The notes beneath the pieces were generated by a model, which was given only the letters and a program-made list of their open reading frames with translations, ran no database searches and had not been told where the DNA came from. Positions 24,614 through 35,131 of a DNA stretch of 64,000 bases are shown here, in pieces. The stretch comes from Lachnospiraceae bacterium (GTDB lineage: Bacteria; Bacillota; Clostridia; Lachnospirales; Lachnospiraceae), in NCBI GenBank assembly GCA_902363665.1, contig CABJAW010000010.1:62001-126000 (forward strand), given 5' to 3'. The position numbers and the translations under genes are program-made. The number at the start of each line of letters is the position of its first letter. Positions within the stretch are counted from its first letter, which is position 1.

Positions 24614-26341
24614 TTACCTGCTGTGGTACAGCTTCGCATACGCTCCGCCCTTCGCCAGCAGCTCCTCATGTGTGCCCTCCTCCTCAATTCCATTCGCGGT
24701 CAGCACCAGGATGCGGCCTGCATTGCGGATGGTGGAGAGGCGGTGCGCGATGACAAAGGTGGTTCTTCCTTTTGCCAGCTGTTCCATTGAATCCTGCACG
24801 ATCTTCTCACTTTCGTTGTCGAGCGCGGAGGTCGCCTCATCAAAGATCAGGATTGCCGGGTTTTTCAGGAATACACGCGCGATCGAGAGGCGCTGTTTCT
24901 GTCCGCCGGAGAGCTTCACACCGCGCTGGCCGATGTCCGTCAGATAGCCGTCCGGCAGCTGCGAAATAAAGGTGTCCGCATTTGCAAGCTTCGCCGCACG
25001 GATGACCTCCTCATCCGTCGCATCCGGTCTTCCGTAACGGATATTTTCCATGATATTCTCGGCAAACAGATAAACATCCTGCTGCACGATTCCAATCTGT
25101 CTTCTCAGATCTTTCAGTTTGATCTTTCGGATGTCCTGCCCGTCCAGCAGTATTTTACCTGCATCGACATCATAAAACCGCGGGATCAGACTGCAAAGCG
25201 TCGTCTTGCCTCCGCCCGACGAACCGACAATTGCCACATACTCCCCGGCATCTACCTTTAGATTGATGTGGGATAATACGCTGTCCTGCTTCGCTTCATA
25301 TTTAAAGGATACGTCGTCAAACTCAATCTCGCCTTTTACGGTATCGACCGAAACGGCATCCTCGGCATCCGTGATATCCGGCTCCACATCCATGATCTCC
25401 AGGAAACGCTCATAGCCCGTATAGCCGTTCTGGAACTGCTCGGTAAAGTTGATCAGCTTCTTCACCGGCTCGGTAAAGTTGTTGATGTATAAAAGGAACG
25501 TCACAAGATCGGCAACCGCCATCCTCTGCGTCGTGATCAGCGCCGTACCTGCGACCAGCACAACGATGGAGACAAGCGTTGTCAGTGCGCCCAGACCGGA
25601 ATTATACCAGCCCATGTACCAGTAGCTGCGGCGCTTCGACTCGACAAAACGCTCATTTCCGCTTCGGAACTTCTCCATCTCGATCGTTTCATTTCCAAAT
25701 GATTTGACCGCACGCACACCGGATAAGCTGTCCTCGATCTGGCTGTTGATGTCCGCAATTCTTGCGCGGTTCGTCTTAAATGCCACCTTCATCTTTTTGT
25801 TGAGCACAAACGCGTAAATGGCGATCACGGGAACGAACGCAAAGGTGATGAGCGTCAGCGTCAGGTTGATCTGCGACAGGATCACAAACGAACCCACAAA
25901 TTTGATCACCGAGATCACAACATCCTCCGGTCCATGATGCAGAAGCTCGCTGATGTCAAACAGGTCGGTCGTCACTCTGGAAAGCAGCTGTCCGACCTTC
26001 TGATTGTCAAAAAAGGTAAACGAAAGCTTCTGATAATGCTCAAAGATCTCATTTCGCATGTCATGCTCGATCTTCGCACCCATGATATGACCGTAATACG
26101 CAATAAAGAAATTGCAGTAGCATTCCAGCGCCACCATAGCAAGCATCACCGCGCCCAGCTTTGCGATGATCTGCAGTGCCTCATTTCCCGGCAGAATAAT
26201 GACATTCGTCGTAATATACCGCACGATCAGCGGGATGCCAAGCGATACGCCAGCGCCGAGGACCGCAAACAGCAGATCCGCGAAAAAAAGCACCCGGTAC
26301 GGCCGGTAATAGCCGACAAGCCGCTTCCACTTATGTTCCAT
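24614..26341 (-). CDS. ABC transporter, fused permease and ATPase (MsbA/LmrA-like exporter)
   Basis: Half-transporter of 575 residues expected to dimerise in the membrane. Six membrane helices occupy about 1-300. The C-terminal ATPase has Walker A GSSGGGKTT, Q-loop IGIVQQDVYLF, signature LSGGQKQRL and Walker B AILIFDEATSALD, followed by the H-loop IAHRLSTIR. All catalytic motifs are intact. Drug, lipid or peptide export is possible; substrate unknown. It appears to be transcribed alone, behind a GTACTC hairpin element and GGAGGAG ribosome site. Confidence 0.92.
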   Translation of the reverse strand: MEHKWKRLVGYYRPYRVLFFADLLFAVLGAGVSLGIPLIVRYITTNVIILPGNEALQIIAKLGAVMLAMVALECYCNFFIAYYGHIMGAKIEHDMRNEIFEHYQKLSFTFFDNQKVGQLLSRVTTDLFDISELLHHGPEDVVISVIKFVGSFVILSQINLTLTLITFAFVPVIAIYAFVLNKKMKVAFKTNRARIADINSQIEDSLSGVRAVKSFGNETIEMEKFRSGNERFVESKRRSYWYMGWYNSGLGALTTLVSIVVLVAGTALITTQRMAVADLVTFLLYINNFTEPVKKLINFTEQFQNGYTGYERFLEIMDVEPDITDAEDAVSVDTVKGEIEFDDVSFKYEAKQDSVLSHINLKVDAGEYVAIVGSSGGGKTTLCSLIPRFYDVDAGKILLDGQDIRKIKLKDLRRQIGIVQQDVYLFAENIMENIRYGRPDATDEEVIRAAKLANADTFISQLPDGYLTDIGQRGVKLSGGQKQRLSIARVFLKNPAILIFDEATSALDNESEKIVQDSMEQLAKGRTTFVIAHRLSTIRNAGRILVLTANGIEEEGTHEELLAKGGAYAKLYHSR

Positions 26342-26367
26342 AAATTTTCTCCTCCGTTTTCTTCCAA

Positions 26368-26408
26368 TGTACTCCCGAAATCTTTTTCTGCTTGATTTTG
26401 TGAGTACA
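26368..26408. repeat. GTACTC hairpin element, copy 3 (upstream of the ABC exporter)
   Basis: TGTACTC (26368-26374) and GAGTACA (26402-26408) pair around a 27-base loop. On the minus strand the element ends 10-15 bases before the ribosome site of the exporter. Same sequence family as 4566-4611 and 11911-11967. Confidence 0.65.
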
Positions 26409-26466
26409 TTTTAAACCTTGTGTATCATCATACACGGTTCGGGCAAAATCGTCAATGCAATTCAGA

Positions 26467-26530
26467 CAGCAAAAAGCTGCCGCTTTTTGATCCATTTTTG
26501 ATCTATGGTCTTTAAGGCGGCAGCCTTTGC
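26467..26530 (-). terminator. Terminator-like hairpin downstream of the Big_2 remnant
   Basis: AAAAGCTGCCGC (26472-26483) pairs with GGCGGCAGC (26517-26525), with TTTTTGC following on the minus strand. The loop is long and T-rich. It probably once ended the decayed gene above it. Confidence 0.55.
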
Positions 26531-26546
26531 TGTAACAACTATCTCT

Positions 26547-26756
26547 TTAAAAATTTTTCTGCCGGTGACATGCGCCTGTCATGAGCATGCTCAGACCTGT
26601 GACGATGCCTGTTTTGCTGACCGACGCAATGCTGGAATTGCTCGATTTCCATGTCACCTTTGAACTCTTGCCCTTGCCCTTCACCGTCGCCAGAAGCCCC
26701 ACCGTTTCTCCGATTGCCGTACCTGTGCTTGTCCGGCTCAGGCGAATCGTCGGATT
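26547..26756 (-). pseudogene. Remnant of a bacterial Ig-like (Big_2) surface protein
   Basis: A 69-codon stretch with no plausible start and a stop just upstream in frame. The translation contains SKVTWKSSNSSIASVS then KTGIVTG, the hallmark of a Big_2 domain found in repetitive surface proteins of Clostridia. After that match it degenerates (MLMTGACHRQKNF, stop). The upstream part continues in another frame, showing frameshift decay. A terminator-like hairpin follows. The plus strand open frame here is only its antisense shadow. Confidence 0.65.
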
Positions 26757-26839
26757 TCTTCAGCCGCTAAAGCTTTATTCCGTTCTATTATATAATAGAA
26801 GAAAGTATAACGTCTACCCGTTTTTACCTGAAATACACG

Positions 26840-26886
26840 AAAAACTCCCATGCCCGCACCTCTCTGGTACAGACATGGGAGTTTTT
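26840..26886. terminator. Bidirectional terminator after the ATP synthase operon
   Basis: Perfect stem AAAAACTCCCATG (26840-26852) with CATGGGAGTTTTT (26874-26886), with A and T runs on both sides. It lies 50 bases after atpC. Confidence 0.85.
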
Positions 26887-26937
26887 CTTTCTCCTGCAGA
26901 CGCAGATGCCACAGATTTTTCCGCAGCTCCTCTGCTT

Positions 26938-27354
26938 TTACAGATTGATATCCATTCTCTTTTTTTCTTTTAATCGTGACACCGCACGGGCGAGGGATGC
27001 CTTCGACATCCGGTACTCGTAGATCGACTGCTTCTGGCGCAGCTGCTCCTGCGCACGCTCCATTGCCTCGCGGGCTCTCACTTCGTCGATATCCTCCGGA
27101 CGCTCCGCGGAATCAACCAGTATCGTGACACGGTTGTTCGCAGACTGTGCGACACCTCCGCCCACAACTGCATATTCCCACGTACCGTCCGGCTTTTTGA
27201 AACGGAGTTCGCCCGGCTTCATCGCCACAACCATGTCATCGTGGTGTGCCATAAAGCCATATTCTCCGTCCAGTGCCGGAACGATCACGATCTCGGAGGG
27301 ACCTCCGTAAAAGACCTTATCGCTCGCCACGATCCTCAGACTGAACTCTGCCAT
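26938..27354 (-). CDS. atpC: F1Fo ATP synthase subunit epsilon
   Basis: Central-stalk subunit regulating F1. The 138-residue product has the N-terminal beta-sandwich (FSLRIVASDKVFYGGPSEIVIVPA; GEYGFMAHHDDMV) and the two-helix C-terminal domain (REAMERAQEQLRQ onward). Normal length. It is the last gene of the operon, preceded by AAGGAGGACGGAGG and separated from atpD by 139 bases. Confidence 0.95.
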   Translation of the reverse strand: MAEFSLRIVASDKVFYGGPSEIVIVPALDGEYGFMAHHDDMVVAMKPGELRFKKPDGTWEYAVVGGGVAQSANNRVTILVDSAERPEDIDEVRAREAMERAQEQLRQKQSIYEYRMSKASLARAVSRLKEKKRMDINL

Positions 27355-27470
27355 CCTCCGTCCTCCTTTTTATCCACAGCAACAGTTTTCTCTGCCTTCT
27401 GCCTGCGCAATTTTACCTCCGGCTTCTTTTCTCCGGCTTTTCTTTCTGCTGCTTCTTTCTTTTTTCGCAT
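27336..27470 (-). CDS. Possible 44-residue lysine/glutamate-rich peptide between atpD and atpC
   Basis: An open frame from ATG at 27470 to TGA at 27336 overlaps the atpC start in another frame. It would encode MRKKKEAAERKAGEKKPEV followed by a further charged tail. The ribosome site is weak (AAAGAAATTG). It may be a real small peptide, a decayed tail, or chance in an AG-rich leader. Confidence 0.2.
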   Translation of the reverse strand: MRKKKEAAERKAGEKKPEVKLRRQKAEKTVAVDKKEDGGWQSSV

Positions 27471-27493
27471 CAATTTCTTTTATCCGATTTTTC

Positions 27494-29823
<2,330 letters not shown>

Positions 29824-29850
29824 CTCATCACCACCCTTCTGTTTCTTTCT

Positions 29851-31887
29851 TTATTTTGCGGCATTCTGGCGTTTTGCCCAGGATGCATAAAATTCTTTTG
29901 CTGCTGCTGTGATGCGCTCTTTGAGCTCATCCGGCAGCTGACCGGTCGTCTCAAGCTCACGTCCAAGTTCCGGATGTGACTGTTCAAACCAGGTGAGCAT
30001 CTCGCCCTGGTACGCCTTTACCTGTGCAACCGGTACTTCCATCATGGTCTTTCCGGTCGCCGCACATAAGGTGATGACCTGCTCCGCCATTGAAAGCGGA
30101 TGGCACAAAGGCTGCTTTAAAAGTTCCATCAGACAGCGGCCATACTGCAGCTGCTCTTTCGTCGCTGCATCCAGATCGGAACTGAACTGCGTGAAGACTT
30201 CCATCTCGCGGTACTGTGCGAGGTCGATACGGATGCTTCCTGCCGCCTTCTTCATCGCCTTCGTCTGCGCCGCACCACCGACACGCGATACAGACAGACC
30301 GACGTTTACCGCCGGACGCATACCGGAGAAGAACAGATCGCTCTCCAGGAAAATCTGTCCGTCTGTGATGGAAATAACGTTTGTCGGAATGTAAGCCGAT
30401 ACGTCTCCTGCCTGCGTCTCAATGATCGGCAGCGCTGTGATGGAACCACCGCCGTTTTCTTCATTTAAGCGGCTGGAACGCTCCAGCAGTCTTGAATGGA
30501 GATAGAACACATCGCCCGGATATGCCTCACGTCCCGGGGAACGCTCAAGCAGCAGGGAAAGGGCACGGTATGCAACCGCGTGCTTGGAAAGATCGTCGTA
30601 AACGATCAGTACGTCTTTTCCCTGATACATGAAATACTCTGCCAGCGCCGTACCGGAATACGGTGCGATATACTGAAGCGGAGCCGGATCGGATGCCGTA
30701 GCTGCAACAACAATCGTATAGTCCAGTGCCTCATTTTTCTTTAATGTATTGACCAGCTTTGCGATCGTAGATGCTTTCTGACCGATTGCCACATAAATAC
30801 AGATCACGTCCTTGCCCTTCTGGTTCAGGATCGTATCGACTGCGATTGAGGTCTTTCCGGTCTGACGGTCTCCGATGATCAGCTCACGCTGTCCGCGGCC
30901 GATCGGGAACATGGAATCGATCGAAAGGATACCGGTCTCAAGCGGTACGCCGACTGATTTACGTGCCACAATGCTCGGCGCCTCCTGCTCGATCGGACGG
31001 TAGCCGGATGCAACGATCTTTTCTTTTCCGTCGATTGCTCCGCCCAGCGGATCTACAACTCTTCCAAGGAAACCTTCCCCAACCGGGATACCTGCACGCT
31101 TGCACGTACGCATCACGCGTGTACCCTCGCGGATTCCGGTGTCACGTCCGAACAGGATACAGCAGACCTCATCGCGGCGGACATCCTGTACCATACCGCG
31201 CACGCCGTTGTCAAAAATGACGATCTCGCCGTACATCGCATGATCCAGTCCGTCAATATTTGCAATACCGTCTCCGACGTAGCTTACGGTACCGACTTCC
31301 TGCTCTTTTGCCTCCAGATCGAAATTCTCGATCTCACTCTTTAAAATAGAAATGATGCCCTGCAGGCTCTGTCCCTGCGGCACTTCTGTCTGCTCCAGGC
31401 GTGCCCTGACCTGATCCACTCTTCCTCTGTCAGACCAGTCATATTCTTTTCCGTCAATATTCAGGATGAAGCCGCCGCCAAGGGATGCATCCTCCTTTTC
31501 CTGAAAATCGATGTCCTGTGCGCCGCTTTTTTTGCGGATAAATTCCAGGATCCGCCCGCGCTGCGCATCATCCGGAGCGGTCACATAGCGCAGTACTGCG
31601 CGAACGGATCCTTTTTTCTCCGGTGTGAGATTCCGGTATGCCTCACAGATTTCAGGGAACAGCGAGACAGCGTCGTTGTCACAAAGCAGCTTTAAGAAGC
31701 TGCGGATCTGTGTCGGAAAAACCCGATCGATCACGTTGTGCTTGGCTGCCAGGTCATTCGCCGGGTTCGAGAAATCCTGCATGATTTCCGGAACAGCCTG
31801 AAAGATACCAAGTGCCTGTTCAAGCACGCTCTTCGGGATCTCCAGGTTTCCCACCATTTTTGCATATTTTTCTACTTCCTGTATCAT
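29851..31887 (-). CDS. atpHA: F1Fo ATP synthase fused delta-alpha subunit
   Basis: A single 678-residue open frame. Residues about 1-175 are a complete delta (OSCP) subunit ending in the C-terminal motif [20 protein letters not shown]; residues about 180-678 are a full alpha subunit with [20 protein letters not shown]-loop GDRQTGKT and the [10 protein letters not shown] signature. In most bacteria these are separate atpH and atpA genes. The junction ([19 protein letters not shown]) has no stop or internal ribosome site that I can see. Gene order otherwise is canonical, with the delta half exactly where atpH belongs. It would give three delta copies per F1 unless processed. Confidence 0.95.
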   Translation of the reverse strand: MIQEVEKYAKMVGNLEIPKSVLEQALGIFQAVPEIMQDFSNPANDLAAKHNVIDRVFPTQIRSFLKLLCDNDAVSLFPEICEAYRNLTPEKKGSVRAVLRYVTAPDDAQRGRILEFIRKKSGAQDIDFQEKEDASLGGGFILNIDGKEYDWSDRGRVDQVRARLEQTEVPQGQSLQGIISILKSEIENFDLEAKEQEVGTVSYVGDGIANIDGLDHAMYGEIVIFDNGVRGMVQDVRRDEVCCILFGRDTGIREGTRVMRTCKRAGIPVGEGFLGRVVDPLGGAIDGKEKIVASGYRPIEQEAPSIVARKSVGVPLETGILSIDSMFPIGRGQRELIIGDRQTGKTSIAVDTILNQKGKDVICIYVAIGQKASTIAKLVNTLKKNEALDYTIVVAATASDPAPLQYIAPYSGTALAEYFMYQGKDVLIVYDDLSKHAVAYRALSLLLERSPGREAYPGDVFYLHSRLLERSSRLNEENGGGSITALPIIETQAGDVSAYIPTNVISITDGQIFLESDLFFSGMRPAVNVGLSVSRVGGAAQTKAMKKAAGSIRIDLAQYREMEVFTQFSSDLDAATKEQLQYGRCLMELLKQPLCHPLSMAEQVITLCAATGKTMMEVPVAQVKAYQGEMLTWFEQSHPELGRELETTGQLPDELKERITAAAKEFYASWAKRQNAAK

Positions 31888-31888
31888 A

Positions 31889-32365
31889 CTACTCTGCCTC
31901 GCTTAAGAACTTGTCGTAAAGTGCACGGTCACTGCTTGTGCCGTTTTTCTCTGCCACCATGCGCGCTGCCGCTGTCACGACCATATCGCGTACCTCAGCA
32001 TCTGCCTGCTGCATCACTGCAGCTTTCTCTGCCTGCGCATCTGTCTTTGCTTTTTCCACGATTCCGTCTGCCTTATCCTTCGCATCTGCTACGATACGGC
32101 CATACTCTGTGGAAGCTTCCTCTCTTGCCTGTGTAACGATGCGCTCCTTTTCATTCTGCGCATCCTCAAGCAGAGAATCGTATTTCTGTGCTTTTTCCTG
32201 TGCTGCTGCCTCCTGCGCATCGGCCTGTACAAATCTGGCGTCTGCTTCCTGCTGACGTTTTTCCAGAATTGCGTTTACCGGCTTAAACAGAAAACGCTTC
32301 ATCAGTGCATATAAAATAATCAGGTTGATAATGTTGAATAATAAATTCCAGTCTAACCGGAGCAC
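31889..32365 (-). CDS. atpF: F1Fo ATP synthase subunit b
   Basis: Peripheral-stalk subunit of 158 residues: one N-terminal membrane helix (about 8-28, [19 protein letters not shown]) then a long alanine- and glutamate-rich coiled coil. A GTG start follows AGGTGGAATCAG. The stop is one base from the atpHA start. It binds the delta part, here tethered to alpha. Confidence 0.95.
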   Translation of the reverse strand: MLRLDWNLLFNIINLIILYALMKRFLFKPVNAILEKRQQEADARFVQADAQEAAAQEKAQKYDSLLEDAQNEKERIVTQAREEASTEYGRIVADAKDKADGIVEKAKTDAQAEKAAVMQQADAEVRDMVVTAAARMVAEKNGTSSDRALYDKFLSEAE

Positions 32366-32506
32366 CTGATTCCACCTGCCTTTCTCCTCTGAATTTCTTT
32401 TCCTGTCTCGTGTAGGGTAAAAGCAGATATTCCAGATCCGCTTTCAAACCCTGCACACAAAAATCTTAACGGAACTTCACATTCCGCTTCACTGCATGTC
32501 CGGTGA

Positions 32507-32731
32507 TTACTTCAGGAACAGAATGATCAGAAGAGCGATTACGAAACCGTAAATAGCGGTTGCCTCTGCCAGCGCACATCCAAGCAGCAGGATCTTGCTG
32601 ATCTTTCCGTCTGCTTCCGGCTGTCTTGCGACTGCATCTGCTGCCTTTGCGGTTGCGATTCCGATACCGATACCAGCTCCGATACCTGTCAATACTGCGA
32701 TACCTGCTCCAATTGCGATTAATGTACTCAT
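32507..32731 (-). CDS. atpE: F1Fo ATP synthase subunit c
   Basis: Proteolipid ring subunit of 74 residues with two membrane helices. The ion-binding carboxylate is Glu56 (ALAEATAIYGF). The Na+-coordinating Gln of helix 1 and Ser after the Glu, seen in Na+ synthases, are replaced by Ile23 and Ala57, so H+ coupling is inferred. The loop ARQPEADGK is conserved. Confidence 0.95.
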   Translation of the reverse strand: MSTLIAIGAGIAVLTGIGAGIGIGIATAKAADAVARQPEADGKISKILLLGCALAEATAIYGFVIALLIILFLK

Positions 32732-32845
32732 CTTTCTTTTCTCCTTTTCTTACTGTGTGCCGGTGTTCCCGGCTCTTTTTTGTTGCTGCCAGAGTGGACT
32801 TCTCATCCACCTGCCTGATTCACCGCCTGTTTCCAAGTGAAGCAC

Positions 32846-33535
32846 TCAGTCCTCGATCGCTTCTTTTATAAACAGGGAAGTCAGGAATACAAATACGTAT
32901 GCCTGGATCAGACCGTCAAAAATATCAAAGTAGAAACTGAATACCAGCGGTACTCCTACCGGAATCAGCTGCTTGATCAGCTCCATGATAACGAAGGCAC
33001 CAAGCACGTTTCCGAACAATCGCATGCAAAGCGACAGCGGACGGATAAATACCTCCAGAATATTGATCGGCGTAATCACCGCTACCGGCTGTGCAAATCC
33101 CTTCAGCCAGTTCTTTACTCCTTTTTCCCGTATGCCGGACGCCTCGATCAGTATAATACTCATCAGCGCCAGAGCTGCCGTTACGTTCATATCTTTGGTC
33201 GGCGGCTTCAGCCCGAACAGTCCGATTACATTGGAAAAGCCAATATAAACGAGCACTGTCACCAGATATGGCACATATCGTTTTCCTTTTTCACCGATCA
33301 TCCCTTCGACAAACCCGTTCAGCCACGTCACCGCGCTTTCTACGGCCGCCTGTCTCCGGCTGATGTGATTGACCTTCAGATTTCTCGTCAGGAGCCATGC
33401 CAAAAGTGTCAGCACAGCCATGATCACCCAGGTGATGACGGTTGATTCGGCAATCTCGATCCCGCCCAGAAACGGAATTGTAAATACGGTTTCACAATTC
33501 AGCTCTTCGAGCAGGCTGCTTGCCAGATTCTCCAT
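32846..33535 (-). CDS. atpB: F1Fo ATP synthase subunit a
   Basis: Stator membrane subunit forming the ion half-channels. The 229-residue product has about five to six hydrophobic helices, the essential Arg in the penultimate helix region (RPLSLCMRLFGNVLGAFVI) and FIGFSNVIGLFGLKPPTKD. It is the first gene of the operon; no atpI precedes it. Confidence 0.95.
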   Translation of the reverse strand: MENLASSLLEELNCETVFTIPFLGGIEIAESTVITWVIMAVLTLLAWLLTRNLKVNHISRRQAAVESAVTWLNGFVEGMIGEKGKRYVPYLVTVLVYIGFSNVIGLFGLKPPTKDMNVTAALALMSIILIEASGIREKGVKNWLKGFAQPVAVITPINILEVFIRPLSLCMRLFGNVLGAFVIMELIKQLIPVGVPLVFSFYFDIFDGLIQAYVFVFLTSLFIKEAIED

Positions 33536-33588
33536 AGCACCTCTTCCTTTCTGCTTTTCAGCCGTTCTTGCTTTCTATCCGATTTTGT

Positions 33589-33617
33589 ATTATACTCAGA
33601 ACACGTCCGTTCGTAAA
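33589..33617 (-). promoter_or_regulatory. Promoter of the atp operon
   Basis: Minus strand -35 TTTACG (33612-33617) and -10 TATAAT (33589-33594) with 17-base spacing, 55 bases before atpB. Upstream, ATGATATATCAGAA occurs twice (33648-33661 and 33691-33704), a 43-base direct repeat that could be an operator. Confidence 0.55.
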
Positions 33618-33723
33618 ATGTATTATTGAAATGGCTACTATATCAAAATGATATATCAGAAGTATTTTACATACGCTCTGCCATGTCTGTATGATATATC
33701 AGAAACATATTTCCAGATATTTA

Positions 33724-33825
33724 AACGGACATCCGCAATCCGCTTCGCTGCTTGTAGGATCATAAGGGATCCCAGCCCACTGCTTATTGCTCCGCGCAAC
33801 CACGCAGGGGACTTGCCTGACTCGG
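33724..33825. repeat. Modular palindromic repeat (33.7 kb copy)
   Basis: Contains the CGGACATCCGCAATCCGCTTCGCTGCTTG hairpin module in diverged form, a truncated ATAAGGGATCC module, and the right-end module CCCACTGCTTATTGCTCC...GGGGACTTGCCTGACTCGG. It lies immediately upstream of the lysR gene; its right end supplies a TTGCCT that sits 16 bases from TATAAT (33835-33840) and may act as the lysR -35. Confidence 0.75.
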
Positions 33826-33851
33826 GTCAATCGCTATAATAGAGGTGCATT

Positions 33852-34739
33852 ATGAATATTTCGTATGATTACTACCGTATCTTCTACTTCGTCGCCAAGC
33901 ATCAGAGCTTCACGCGCGCCGCTGCAATTCTGATGAACAACGAACCAAACATTTCGCGCGCGATCAAAAATCTGGAGCACGCGCTTGGCTGTACACTCTT
34001 CATCCGTTCCAATCGCGGTGTCACCCTGACCCCAGAGGGCCAGAAGCTCTATACCCGCGTAGCCGCAGCCCACCATCAGCTGCTTTCCGCCGAATCTGAG
34101 CTCGCCGATGCCAAAAGCCTGACAAGCGGTACGATCTCCCTTGGAGTAAGTGAGACAGCGCTGCAGCTGATGATGCTTCCAAAGATCCGTGCATTTCATC
34201 AGAAATTCCCGGATATCAAGATCCACATTTCCAGCGTGACTACTCCGCAGGCCATCTCTTCCTTAAAGAATGGCCTTGTTGATCTCGCGATCGTCACCTC
34301 ACCGACCGGTATCGCAAGGCCGCTCCATGAGACCATCCTCGCGCCGCTTCCTGAGATCCTGATCGGCGGTCCACGCTTTGCGCACCTCTCCGGAGATCCG
34401 ATCTCACTTGAGCAGGCTGCAAAATATCCATTTATCCTGCTCAACAACCAGACTAATGCGCACAATTACCACACTCGCTTCTTCCTTGAGCATGGAGTTT
34501 CTCTGCGCCCGGATATCGAAGTTGCCACAACCGAGCAGATTCTTTCCCTGATCAAATACGATCTTGGCATCGGTTTTCTGCCGGAACAGATCGCCATGGA
34601 AACATTGCTCAAAAAAGAGGTCTTTCAGATTCGGCTTGACTGCGAGCTTCCGGCACGCTCCATCTGCCTCGTCAAAAATCCATCCCAGCCTGCCAGTATC
34701 GCTGCACGGGAACTTGAAAAAATGCTGCGCCAGAAATAA
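33852..34739 (+). CDS. LysR family transcriptional regulator
   Basis: The 295-residue protein has an N-terminal winged helix (about 1-60: YDYYRIFYFVAKHQSFTRAAAIL, NISRAIKNLEHALGCTLFIRSNRG) and a periplasmic-binding-type effector domain (about 90-295). AGAGGTG precedes the ATG. It is isolated on the plus strand between the divergent atp operon and the convergent aldo/keto reductase; neither is an obvious target. Its 3' end forms part of a terminator stem. Confidence 0.92.
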   Translation: MNISYDYYRIFYFVAKHQSFTRAAAILMNNEPNISRAIKNLEHALGCTLFIRSNRGVTLTPEGQKLYTRVAAAHHQLLSAESELADAKSLTSGTISLGVSETALQLMMLPKIRAFHQKFPDIKIHISSVTTPQAISSLKNGLVDLAIVTSPTGIARPLHETILAPLPEILIGGPRFAHLSGDPISLEQAAKYPFILLNNQTNAHNYHTRFFLEHGVSLRPDIEVATTEQILSLIKYDLGIGFLPEQIAMETLLKKEVFQIRLDCELPARSICLVKNPSQPASIAARELEKMLRQK

Positions 34740-34756
34740 ACGGCGCAGCATTTTTG
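34719..34756. terminator. Terminator at the lysR 3' end
   Basis: AATGCTGCGCC (34721-34731, inside the coding sequence) pairs with GGCGCAGCATT (34742-34752), followed by TTTTTG. Preceding A residues make it potentially bidirectional. A TATTA-unit microsatellite follows at about 34769-34793. Confidence 0.8.
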
Positions 34757-34790
34757 TCGGTGTTTCTACCTATTATATTATATTATATTA

Positions 34791-34946
34791 TATTGCTGTA
34801 ACTGTTCAGAGCCAACCTCCAAAATGCTACGCATTTCGTCGGTGTGGCGTATCCGCCAAATAAACTTTCAAAAACAGGCTTAAAAATGCGAGCATTTTAC
34901 GCCTGTTTTATGAAATTTTGCCTGGCTCTGAACAGTTACATATTGC
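34791..34946. mobile_element. 144-bp MITE, copy B, with target duplication
   Basis: The element proper (34797-34940) has 18-bp perfect terminal inverted repeats, TGTAACTGTTCAGAGCCA and its complement. It is flanked by TATTGC on both sides (34791-34796 and 34941-34946), a 6-bp target-site duplication. It has no coding capacity. A diverged copy of the same length lies in the glnA leader. The parent transposase is not in the window. Confidence 0.88.
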
Positions 34947-35092
34947 TTTATAATTACTGATAAGAAATTCTCTTTACGATATGGATTCTGTCTTTTTGCT
35001 GATGATAAGCAATTCTCCCACAAGTGAGCGCTCTTTATGATACTTGACCTGTATTTTTGATCTCTATATTCACAGGGCATCTTGTAAAGCGG

Positions 35093-35126
35093 ACATTCGC
35101 AATCCGCTTCGCTACTTCCTCATGAT
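35093..35126. repeat. Modular palindromic repeat (35.1 kb copy, first module only)
   Basis: GCGGACATTCGCAATCCGC hairpin followed by TTCGCTACTT, just downstream of the aldo/keto reductase gene. Same first module as at 40136, 44279 and 48914. Confidence 0.75.
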
Positions 35127-35131
35127 CGACA

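Noticed and set aside
26581..26973. Plus strand open frame of 130 codons
   Set aside because: It is antisense to the Big_2 remnant and the atp terminator; it has no ribosome site and its sequence is explained by the other strand.
32507..32731. Na+-translocating ATP synthase
   Set aside because: The Gln and Ser ligands typical of Na+ c-subunits are missing.
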